Positions 54,951 through 64,000 of a DNA stretch of 64,000 bases are shown in pieces. The first letter of the stretch is position 1; each line of letters starts with the position of its first letter. A program made the translations under genes and the position numbers. The stretch is taken from the NCBI GenBank assembly GCA_014529385.2, contig CM043970.1, forward strand, positions 59,883,523-59,947,522. The letters run 5' to 3'. Under the pieces are notes generated by a model. The model ran no database searches. It was given only the letters and a program-made list of their open reading frames with translations, and was not told the origin of the DNA. The stretch comes from Adiantum capillus-veneris (taxonomy: Eukaryota > Streptophyta > Polypodiopsida > Polypodiales > Pteridaceae).

Positions 54951-55839
54951 TCAGTTTAAGGAGCTACAGTCAATACACAGATTTCCGCAGCTCTGGAAAA
55001 CAACAAAAAAGAGAGGTTTTTTGGTCATAACTCCCTCACCTGAACTCGAAATACAGTGATCCAGGAGTCTATCTTTATGTTTTTCGGCATTCCGGATGCA
55101 TTGACATACTCAGATTTTCCAAAAACAAAAATTTTCTGCAGCAAACAGCCAGCTCACATAGGCATAGGAGATTTTCAGTTTTGCACTCGGCAGTAGATTT
55201 ACAGGTTACATGTGAAGAATTCAACATTTACACAGGTTTTGGAGAGCGACATAGAGCTTTTGCATCATGATATTGTGTTATCAAAGCTTATGTTTGGTTG
55301 TTGTGGGTCCGTTATGGACAGCCACCTATGTAAGAAAGGTTGTGGGAAGAAGTTGAGGTGGTTATATTGTCAGATTGAGTACTTTGTGGTTATGTATGGA
55401 TATGCGGTTAATGTATTTTGGAAAACTGTAGCTTTTGTGAGGGTCGAGTGAGGTTTTTTTAAGCCCTGCCCTGGGAGCTTTGGTACCTTGGCAAGGTGGA
55501 TTAGGTACTGGAGCGAACCCCCGACTGGCCCCGCTAAAGACCTCATATGTTGTTTACGACTATGGGATGAAGGTGGATGTATGGATATGTGGTACAGGAC
55601 AGCGTATGGATTTCATTTGCATACAGCTCCATGTGGACATTGTTTCAGAGTATTTATGCATAGTATTGAGTCAGTCTGTGGCAAAGTGAGTCAGTGGATT
55701 TTCCCTTGGCAGTGAGAGATTTTCTATCAGTGTTTATGAGCATTTTGGTTGAGATTCTCACTTGAGATATTGTCCAAATACAAATAGAAATCTGCCGAAA
55801 TTTTGTCAAAATCCTTTGGAAGAAATTGAGAGAGTGAAA

Positions 55840-56333
55840 ATGGCAGAAAGTTCAACTCAAGTCACACAGATTGTTGGAGAGAAGATGACCACAGAGAACT
55901 ACAGCATATGGTCTTATAGGATGGAGAACTTTATCATGGGCAAAGGTTTATGGGACTACATTACAGGTGAACAAGAGTGTCCCGAGGTTGGTTTGGAACC
56001 AAATATAGAGAATGTTGAAGCACATAAAACATGGCAAGCATGAGTAAAAGCTTACAAGAAGTGGATCGAGAATTCAAGGAAAGTGATGCATTGGATTTCA
56101 CTATGCATTAGTGACTTCTTTATACCACATGTGAAGAAGGCTCAATCTCCAAAGGAAGAATGGGAGATACTAGCAAGAATGAACAGCTCCAATACAGAAC
56201 CACGAAAAGTTCACTTGAAGCAAAGGTTACATTGTGTATGGTGAGGAAATAGATCCATATCAGATTATGTGACAGAGAACTATAGAGAAGCAAGTCCTGC
56301 AACAAAAGTTCACTTTAACAATTATTTTTTTTG
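55840..56333 (+). pseudogene. gag: copia gag, N-terminal fragment
   Basis: Starts at an ATG giving MAESSTQVTQIVGEKMTTEN and continues YSIWSYRMENFIMGKGLWDY, the typical copia gag N-terminus. A stop follows at TGA 56041, then SKEEW-like text (AQSPKEEWEILARMN) and a frameshift. Cut off before any zinc knuckle. The upstream codons in the same frame from 55762 are leader. Confidence 0.82.
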
Positions 56334-58547
56334 AGTAATGTAGAGAAGCATTGGCTACATCTAAATGTACCTAGATTTTTTGAGATGATAGGGTGGTAGT
56401 GAGAAGTTCATTTGTAACTTCTGTCAGCTGATCATCCTTGGCTTTGCATGCATCTGACAGTTTGGTAAGTAGCTCACCCAGATCCCCCATTTGCTTTTGT
56501 TGCTAATCTCTAGCAAGATGATGTTGTTCAGCTTCTACTCTCAACTCTTGCATTTGCCTTTGCAGATCGATGATGATATTAAGTCTGTCGTCTAACTCCT
56601 CTTGGAGTGCATCGATCACCATCTCTAACTCTTTGGCTCATGTGCTACGACCAAGTGCTGTTGAGTGAAGACTTTCTACCATCTCCTACATTTGCTTAGC
56701 ATATTTGTTAACTTGCAGGATGACTTCATCATTGGATTACCAGTCTTCATTGCGTGCTAGCTGTCTTGATGTTTCTGCAGCCTCATGTGTGTCTATTGGT
56801 TGTGTCAGAACGGCTAGTTGCTGTTGTTGTTGTAGCTGTGGCTGTTCTTTTTCCATGGAGGTAGAGGGTGGTGCCTCAGTCTTCTCTTACTATGCTGTGG
56901 TAGAGGGTGGTTCCTCTGTCTTTTGCTCCTTTGGCTGCTCAAACTGTGTGGTGTCCTCTTTTGTTGCAGGACTTGCTGCCTTTTTTTGTCTCTAGCTCTT
57001 TCTCTATTGGCTGTTCTTGAGTAGATCCAGCTGCTCTTTGTGTAGATTCAAATTCTTGTGAAGATTCAGTGCCTCTTTGTGTTCTGGTTTTTGCGAAGAT
57101 TTATCTGCCTTTTCATGTTCATCTTCTGCTTCTTTCGTTGGCTCATTTGTTGTGTCTTTAACTGCCGGTGATGGTGGTGGGTTCGGCATTGGTTGATCTT
57201 GGTGTTCAAAGACAGGAGAAGAGATGCGGGGAGACACATCACCTTGGGCATGTTGTGCTTCTCCTTGTGCAGTGGTCTCATCTACATGCTCTTGATGTTC
57301 TTCCGCCTCTTTTGCCTTCTTTGTTGCTTCTTTGGCTTCCTTTAGCCTTAAAGATTCTGCTTCTTGGTCCATCCGTTCTAGTACTTCAGTGGGTTCTTCA
57401 GCCTGCTTCTTGGTGTGATGCTTGGTCCTTGGTCCCTTAAGTCCACTAGGCACCCATTTTTTTGGGTCCTTTCCTTGTGCTTGTTGGCTGCATTTGTATG
57501 CGCATTTCTCTCTTTCAAACCGGGGTTGCTTTTTCACAAGCTCTTCTTGGTGTGCTGCCATGGCTTCTCTCTTCATTTCCTCCCTTCTTGCTCTCTTTTC
57601 TTCATTATCTGAGCTTTCACTACTGTGCATTTTCGGCGATCTTTCAGCCCATTCTTCATCAGGTTTGTAGGATCTCTTGGTTGATCTTATAGCTCGAGGA
57701 GATGGTTGGGCTGACACTATCCAAGTGTTTTGGTCTGGGGCAGGTGGTAGGTTGTCAGCCATGCTGATGGCATGGTATGCAATTCTTGTCAATACCTTTG
57801 GTGCACCCAGGTAAGTAATCTTTTCTTCTTTCTTTGTGCCTTTCAAAGTGGTTAACACATATTGTGCATGGTCCACCGATTGCATGGTTGTTGACTTGAG
57901 GACTTGCGTGAAGGTGGTGGCAACCTCATGATTGGATGTGGTATACCTTGGTGACCTTTTAGCAAGGAAATGAAAGTGTTGGTGGTATAACCTGACTGGC
58001 TCTTCAACCTGTTTGTGAATAAGGTCAGCAAAGGTGGCTGCGGTGGTTTCTTTGGTGAAAGTACCTTCCATTTTCCTGTCCCTTGTCCTCATTGTCATTC
58101 CTTTTGTGGGCAGTTTGAGTGCTTCTGCCACTATTTCCTTGGTTATCACCACTTCAACTTTATTCCCCTGAGGGTCAAAAATCTGTGCAGTTCCATCTTC
58201 TTTGATCGTGGATAAAAGCTCGTAAGCTTTTTGGAAATCCACACCGCACGGCTCCTGTTCATAGAAATCTTTGAGTCCTAGCATGCGGCTGGCTTCTTTG
58301 GTCTCAGGCTTTGCGGCGATATCATACACTTCTTTTGGTAGGAGTTGCAACTCTACCTAATGTCCCTCCTCACTCTTGAATATGCCGGTGAACACTGTGG
58401 TGTGATGCTCTTTGAGCTGTTCTTTTGAAAGATAGGCTGCCTTGGCGGCTTTGACTGAATCTGGATCCAGTTGGTATGCGGGTAGCTCTTGCAACTTTTC
58501 TTTCTAGTTGAGCTTCTTTTTGGCCCTCTCTGTTGCTTGCATGGCTC
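56334..58547 (-). pseudogene. Exon 2 of the long env-position ORF
   Basis: The main ORF is 448 codons (58350-57004). It has a globular N-terminal part: LPKEVYDIAAKPETKEASRM, FYEQEPCGVDFQKAYELLST, KVEVVITKEIVAEALKLPTK and TRIAYHAISMADNLPPAPD. A long Lys/Glu/Gln-rich tail follows (KEATKKAKEAEEHQEHVDE). Beyond a frame change, a coiled-coil stretch (MVIDALQEELDDRLNIIIDL) runs to the copia insertion. The reading also extends upstream through a TAG (58356) as YLSKEQLKEHHTTVFTGIFK and YQLDPDSVKAAKA. The 'VEV.ITKEIVAEAL' block faintly recalls gag-like or plant-transposon-protein domains of Tat/Athila elements, which is inference. No transmembrane segment is seen. Confidence 0.55.
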
Positions 58548-59490
58548 CTGTTCAGTGAATATAGTGTCAAAGTTAGCAAATTTGTTGGAATTTTCTCAAA
58601 AGTGTCCTTTAGTCTGAAATGATGACAATTTTACTCCAATTTTTTTCAAATCTATTTTTGAACAAGCATAGATGCATAAAAACATGCAAGGAACAAAAAT
58701 GCTAAGTTCAAACTAAAAATTGCAACCAAAGTAAATAATTGTGATTATTTATAGTTGAGTAATTTCTTCAACTTTTTGCAAACTTGGCATCATAGGCTTG
58801 AAGTATATACCAAACACATGCTCTGAGTGAAATATGGGCTCATTTGGATGCATAGGGTGAAAATGGTACCAGATTTTGGCTTTAGGTCTCTAAAACAATA
58901 GATATAATGGAAATTTGAGATTTTGAGCTCCAAATTGGTTCAAACTTGGCTAGTGGACTTAACACATCATGTACTTTGGATGTATGATGGCAAAATATCA
59001 AAATTCTCCCATTTTGGCTAGAAAGTAGATAATCGCGATTATTAACATTTCTACCAGAATCAATTTTTTTTTGGGTACAAATTGGTTCTAGGCATTTTAT
59101 AGACTCTCTGTATGAGATATGAGGTGATTGGAATTAGCAAATGTGGTCCATAACCCAGAAATGGGCTTGCAAAGACTTCTTTGCGTTTTTTGGCAATTTT
59201 CCAAGTTATAGGTGCTCATTTTGGCTCATACTTGAATTTTGGCATGTAATAGGTACGTACACATGATATGTGAGGTGATGATACAATTTCCAAGCAAAAA
59301 TAGTGCAAAAGTAAATAATCGTGATTATTTATAGCAGTCATAAACTTTTTGCAAAACTTAAATTTTTTGACCTAAACACATTCTATACACCTAAAACAAG
59401 TCCTAGATTGAATTTGGTCAAGTTTGGTCTTGCTAGCATCACTTTGTGCTTTGTCGGCTCTAAAATGTCTGATTTCTGTGACTATACTAC
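58548..59490 (-). other. Putative spliceosomal intron
   Basis: On the minus strand the upstream ORF ends ...CTCAACAG|GTAGTATAG, and the downstream exon begins after ...TTCACTGAACAG|GAGCC: good donor and acceptor matches. The 943 bases between are AT-rich and non-coding, with recurring phrases such as AATAATCGCGATTATT and GTGATTATTTATAG. Joining the exons keeps the frame for about 18 codons until a one-base shift in an A-run near 58500, after which the long ORF's frame takes over. Confidence 0.5.
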
Positions 59491-59909
59491 CTGTTGAGTT
59501 GGTCAATCAATTTTGAGGCTTTGGACTTGTCCGCAACATAGTCGTGAAGTAACTCATCCAATTCTGGCTCATTTGGAGTTAGTTTGACTCCGTATGTCGA
59601 ATTTGATGCTTTGTAGCCTTCAAGCCATTTTCTGCTTTTGGAGGGCTTTGCTTGATTGATTTTGCTAAACCAATCATATACATTGTATATGAACCTCGTA
59701 GGCAAGCTGTCTGTGGAGTCAAATCCAAATTCTGGGATCTGCCAAAACCCTAGATTTTCTATTGGGGACCCCCTGAACCCCTGTCGAATGGTCAACTGAT
59801 GATATAGAAAGGTTCTATTATGTTCGGGCATGCTCAATTCAAATCTCATCCGATTTGGTCGAGCTGACAGGCTGCTATGGTCAATTTTTGTTCGTAGGTC
59901 TTCTTGCAC
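59491..59909 (-). CDS. Exon 1 of the long env-position ORF
   Basis: 140 codons open from a GTG; the first ATG gives MRFELSMPEHNRTFLYHQLT about 20 codons in. Protein-like composition, no stop, ending SKASKLIDQLNR at the putative donor. Upstream, AAACCCTAGAA on the minus strand resembles the 5' leaders of many plant genes. No recognisable domain. The gene may begin here and be expressed from its own or an LTR promoter. Confidence 0.45.
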
Positions 59910-60694
59910 TTCTCGGATTCTAGGGTTTTTTCTACGGGTTTAGACTGGCTACCGGCCGTACAAAATGGACGATTGATGAGTAAAGAACTTACCCCTCATG
60001 TCTCGTGTGAGACGGTGCTGAAAACGGGCAACTGTAGACTCCGAAAAAGACGCGCGAAAGAGATCGAAAAGCTCTCTCTGCAAAGGCCACAAGTGGAAAT
60101 GAGGTGGTTTTAGCCTACCTTGGATATCTATACCCGGACTTCCGGAACCAATTTCCCCCAGATTGCCTCCTTAGTCTTACTAGGCCATGATATCTATGTT
60201 AGACTCAAAAATTTCCTTGATCGGATTTCTGTAGCTCATTCTGCAAGAATTTTGCAAAAGTAGGTTTCGGGCCTAATTTAGGCTTCCTGCTTCCATCTTC
60301 TAATTTCATTGAAAATTTTTGTGCTTGTCCACCCTGTCTTTTTGATCACCATGGTGTCTTCCAGTTTTCCATCTGAGCTTCTTTGCTATTTATTATTAAT
60401 TTTTAACCTATTTATTGAAAAAATCAAAGAAAATAACAAAATGCTCTAAAAAAGTAAAGTGAAAATCCAATAATTAAGAAAATAGATTAAAAAACACAAT
60501 TTTATTGTTTTTGTTGGATTTCTCTATTTTAAAGTCTTATTATCAATAAAAATGTTGAAAAATAAAAAAGGACTATTTTTTGATAGTATATACACTATTT
60601 ACACTCATCGAGTAGATATTATCAGTGAATTTTCCCTTGATGATGAATTATAAGGGCATCATTAGGTAATCTTGCAAAAAATTACACGTTAACA
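59910..60694 (-). promoter_or_regulatory. Non-coding region between pol and the 3' ORF
   Basis: About 780 bases, AT-rich near 60400-60600, with no coding signal. On the minus strand a purine run (GAAGAGGGAGAAAAAAG) followed by TGTTAACG at 60694 could be a polypurine tract plus LTR start, which would end the pol-bearing element here. Alternatively this is a leader/promoter region for the 3' ORF inside a larger element. No LTR partner or PBS is visible to decide. Confidence 0.35.
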
Positions 60695-61478
60695 TCTAAC
60701 TTTTTTCTCCCTCTTCAGATATTGTCCTTAATTACTTAGTGCCCTTCCACCCCTCCTAGATGGCGTACTCCGGGACGACTGTGTGCATGGGTTGAACAAT
60801 CGTATCTATGCATAGATGTGGTTGGCTCTACCATGATTTGAAGATCAATGCAATTCAAACCACTATGTTGTGCAAGAGCTGGGTCTTGAGTAATTAAATC
60901 AAGGGTTTCGATGTCGAGGATTTCTGATGCTGTCTTCCAAAGAGATAATCTTGTAGCTTGTGTGCTCTCTATTTGATTGTACCATCAGGATGCTTCAGCA
61001 CGCTGATTGCTTGAGCTGTTGGTGCCACTTTTGATTGTTGTTGAGCTTTTTCCCGCCATTGGTAGCTTGGTTTGCTTGGTGTTGTATGGTGTGGTGGAGT
61101 CTTTTGAGACTTAACTCGCCATTGCTTGATTAGTTTTACGGTTTGTCGAGAAGATAAGTGCTCCTTTTTCTTCCAAATCCATTTCAAGTTAGGTTCCTTG
61201 CTCAGAGATTCTCGTCCTGTGTTTTTACCCTTGGAACCTTCTTTTGTTTTGTCGGTGATGTTTTGGGCGCCCAAATTTTGAATCGGCTTATCCTTAAGCT
61301 GTGCTTTTGGTACCCAAATTTCTTTGACTCCTTGCATGCTACTTGTAGCATTTGCTTGTTGAGGGGATGGAGAAGATTGATTTCTTCGTGGTTTGGTCTG
61401 TTGATTTCTCCCTTTTCATTCCTCCTTGCTTGGTGCAATTGGAACAATGAGTTGCACTCCTTTAGGTGTTAGCTTGAG
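60695..61478 (-). pseudogene. Decayed pol 3' extension
   Basis: Downstream of the protease-like domain the coding sense continues in shifting frames. It is basic, with the phrase WVPKAQ (KEIWVPKAQLKDKPIQNL), then NLKWIWKKKEH and AISVLKHPDGT. A later stretch, LWKTASEILDIETLDLITQD to PGVRHLGGVEGH, ends at TAA 60743-60745. No domain is recognised. Confidence 0.4.
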
Positions 61479-61977
61479 CTAATTTGTATCCCAATCTAGT
61501 ATTGCTTTGTATGTTCGCATCCAGGGAATTCCAAGAATCATCGTCTCATTCATGTGTTCATCTGGTAAGCATACAAACTGATGGAGACATGAACATCCAT
61601 GTACTATCACGTTCAAGTTGACTACTCTCAATGTTGGGGTTGGGTTCTTGTTACATCCTTTGATTGTCACTATTGCTGCTGTCAATGCTTGACTTGTTGC
61701 CTTCTTGTACGTGGAATAATTGACTGCATTTACTCTAGCTCCTGTGTCAAGCAAAGCATTGGTGCTATGATTGTTGAGCTGTACTTTGATGCACAGGTCC
61801 ATTCCATCTAACCAGTCATCATCTATTGAAACTGCATCTTTAGGTAATTCCCATTGTCGGTCATCTATTTCCAGAGTGTTGATGGGAATCGATATCTGTT
61901 GATTCCTCAGAGCAGCTTTCCGTTTGAGTACCCAAAGCTGAGCTTCCTCTTGGGATTCATCAATACCTGATGTCGTT
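61479..61977 (-). pseudogene. Retropepsin-like domain located after integrase
   Basis: The aspartic protease core is legible: DLCIKVQLNNHSTNALLDTG with ARVNAVNYSTYK, then MILGIPWMRTYKAILDWDTN. That is a DTGA active site, hydrophobic strands and an ILG motif, in the usual order and spacing. The preceding linker (SGIDESQEEAQLWVLKRKAA) is in the same frame as the integrase C-terminus, separated only by a TAA at 61978-61980. Ty3/gypsy pol normally has its protease before RT. Whether another protease exists upstream is outside the window. Confidence 0.6.
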
Positions 61978-61980
61978 TAA

Positions 61981-63430
61981 TCCAGCAACTCATTGGTTAG
62001 CAACAAATTGTTTTTCTTTAAAAGACATCCACTAATCCAATTAGCCATTGGTTCACCATCTAGGGTGGACAATTTTACTTCTCCAGTTGGAGATACATCT
62101 TCAATGATAAACGGTCCGTTTCCCTTTTTCTTAAACTTGGGAATGTGTTGCTTAAGGGAATAGACTAAAACTAAGTCCCCTTTCTTGAATTTTTGTGATT
62201 AAGTGGGAATCAAAAAACTGTTTTTGTTTCTGCTTTTGTGCATAGATGTTAGCTATAGCAGTTAGACTTTGCTCATCTAGCTTTTCCAAATCTTCAAGTC
62301 TTTTTGACAATTCACATCCAGTCCACTCAAGATTCCTTGCTACCCTTAATGTCGGCAATAGAAATTCTATTGGCAGTATGGCATCAAGACCATAAACAAG
62401 GTTAAAGGGTGTAGCATTTAAAGTTGTTTTGAATGAAACTTGATAAGCCCATAGAGCAGCATGGAGATTCATTTCCCAGTCTGTCCTTCCTAAACTAACC
62501 ACTTTAGCCAGCACCGAGCTAAGAATTTTGTTCGTATGCTCAACTTGTCCGTTTGCTTGTGGGTGATAGGGACCTGATTTGTTATGGATGACCATCAACT
62601 CATTAAGCAAATACTCGATTACCTCATTGAGGAAATGAGTTCCCCGATCATTGACAATTTCTATTGGCAGTCCATATCTTGTGAATACATACTCATATAA
62701 GAATGTGACAGTGGTTCTGGCATCATTCTTTTGGGTTGCTTTAGCCTCGGCCCACTTGGTCAAATAGTCCGTAGCTACAATGATATATTGAGCCTAGGTT
62801 CTATAAGCAGGTGGCTATATCGGCCCAACAAAATCTATACCCCATTTCGCGAAAGCTCTAGACCCCATCATTGGTCTTAAGGGAATGCTATCTACACGTG
62901 TTGGCATTTTTGCTTGTTGACAAGCATCACACCTGCAAACATATTCTTTGGCATCTGCAAAAAGTGTTGGCCACCATATGCCTGCCATCAAGATTGCTCT
63001 TGCGGTGGTCTCATTAGAAAAGTGACCTCCAACTAATCGAGCATGTGCTTGTTCTATAATCGGAATATACTTGTATTCATTTACACAAAGACGCAAATGC
63101 TGATCTTTACCTCTCCCATACAATTGGTTCCCAGTAAGAGCATAGTCTCTTGCTTCAATTTCAATTGCTCTTTGACGGTGTTTACTCATATCCTCAGGAA
63201 ATGTTTGGCTTGATAAGTAAGTAAACAGATAGTTACTCCACTTAGGGACATGTGACATTTGAAACAATGTTATATGAGGTATGGGTGTTTGTGTTTGATA
63301 TTGAGGACAGTCCTTTACAAAAGATTGAACATCACTCCTCATAGTCGGCCAAAATACTCCAAGTCTCAAGATTTGTTGCATAGTTTGGTCTTCCGCAAAG
63401 TGAAGTCCTACTATGGTAACATGTGCTTGA
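61981..63430 (-). pseudogene. pol: gypsy integrase with two tandem H2C2 modules
   Basis: Two zinc modules of identical spacing, H-x6-H-x30-C-x2-C. The first is at about 63410-63290 (HVTIVGLHF ... DCPQY, last Cys to Tyr); the second is HARLVGGHF ... CDAC. The DDE core follows: WGIDFVGPI, then after a stop VNDRGTHFLNE and HPQANGQVEHTNK. The C-terminal domain (NGPFIIEDVSPTGEVKLSTL) then runs towards the protease-like domain. Stops occur around 62760-62815 and 62160-62200. All three catalytic residues are kept. Confidence 0.8.
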
Positions 63431-64000
63431 CTTAGGTACTGTTTTTTTTTCCAGGATTAATGAATAAGAGCAATATTCCATGTCGATTTCTTTTGTATAG
63501 CCTACCAGCTAGTAATTGATACATAGCTCATTGCTCGATTAATCCGATTGTAATAGGAAGTGGTATTTTTGAATCCACTTGAGCTATTATCATCAATGAC
63601 ACCATGTTTTTTGACCATCCACGGAGAACAAATAGGCATCTAGTAGATCATCATCTACCCCTTTAGGTAATTCTCCTGAAACAATCCTTGACAAATGATC
63701 TACTCGTTGATGTGTAGTGCTCTTTTTCCCAACCACAGTGAAATCAAATTCCAGAAGAATGATGAACCATCTCACTATTCTTCCTGTGCTGCATGGCTTG
63801 TTGACCAAGTATAACAAAGCTTGGTGGCCCACAAAGAACACAAACTTGTTGGCTAATAGGTAATGTCTATACTTTTTAACGGCATAGATCATTCCTAATC
63901 CTTCCCTTTTGGTGGTGATTTAATTATTTTCCGCCATGTTCAAGTGTCGACTAGCATAAGAAATAGGAAAGTCAAATTTTCCGTCTCCTAGTTGAGCTAG
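63431..64000 (-). pseudogene. pol: gypsy RNase H, window-edge fragment
   Basis: The C-terminal half of RNase H: FPISYASRHLN near the edge, YAVKKYRHYLLANKFVFFV, GHQALLYLVNKPCSTGRIVR and HQRVDHLSRI. The 'DHQALLYLVNKP' Asp that is usually catalytic reads Gly here (GGC). The gene continues past the end of the window. Confidence 0.75.

Larger units (their letters stand above)
54700..56333 (+). mobile_element. Truncated copia inserted in the minus-strand ORF
   Basis: An LTR-like segment (about 54700-54935, ending CTACA) with a GT-rich stretch, a PBS at 54939-54950, an 890-base leader and a partial copia gag. It ends near 56333, where the minus-strand coiled-coil ORF resumes. The left edge (TGTTAAAG) is only a guess. 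Confidence 0.7.

Noticed and set aside
60140-60165. Alternative PBS (TGGTTCCGGAAG on the minus strand) for the env-position element
   Set aside because: No LTR end precedes it and I could not match it with confidence to a plant tRNA 3' end.

Overview
The window looks like intergenic chromatin from a large, repeat-rich land-plant genome. I found no intact host gene, tRNA or rRNA. Nearly everything identifiable is a transposable element in some state of decay. The plant assignment rests on at least five LTR leaders carrying a primer-binding site for plant initiator tRNA-Met (TGGTATCAGAG[C/T]), Ty1/copia and chromodomain Ty3/gypsy coding regions, and TA/CT-rich spacers. A non-flowering plant such as a gymnosperm or fern would fit the mix of families, but this is a guess from memory and the sequence does not prove it.

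Layout. 0-2.7 kb: the 5' half of a copia element (LTR, PBS, gag, protease, start of integrase), cut off inside integrase. 2.7-5 kb: unassigned. 5.0-14.2 kb: a non-coding LTR element whose right LTR was split by a 5.9-kb chromodomain gypsy with 153-bp LTRs and a 5-bp target duplication; its leader also holds a foldback/MITE-like element. 15-26.5 kb: a DNA-transposon zone with two decayed copies of one transposase family (one per strand), shared terminal sequence, two arrays of degenerate AGTGCTT-type repeats, and a 1.1-kb element with a 9-10 bp target duplication (Mutator-like). 26.6-32.9 kb: a truncated LTR element, a very AT-rich spacer, and a gag/protease relic.

32.9-49.6 kb is a gypsy pol on the minus strand, interrupted twice: by a 2.55-kb non-coding insert in integrase (duplicated CTAC) and by a complete 9.9-kb gypsy with 1.6-kb LTRs at the end of its protease. 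The inner element has a 1-kb tandem duplication inside gag. 49.7-52.5 kb: a related, truncated gypsy (5' LTR plus gag) on the plus strand.

53-64 kb, minus strand, is the least familiar part. A pol carries two tandem H2C2 zinc modules, a DDE integrase, and then, in the same frame, a retropepsin-like domain downstream of integrase. Further 3' lies a long gag-unlike, partly coiled-coil ORF with a plausible spliced intron, ending just before a polypurine tract and a TGTTAGC LTR start, i.e. in the position where env-like genes sit. A copia fragment interrupts this ORF. Whether pol and the 3' ORF belong to one element cannot be settled because the 5' part lies outside the window.

All protein-family calls come from reading motifs. 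No database search was made.
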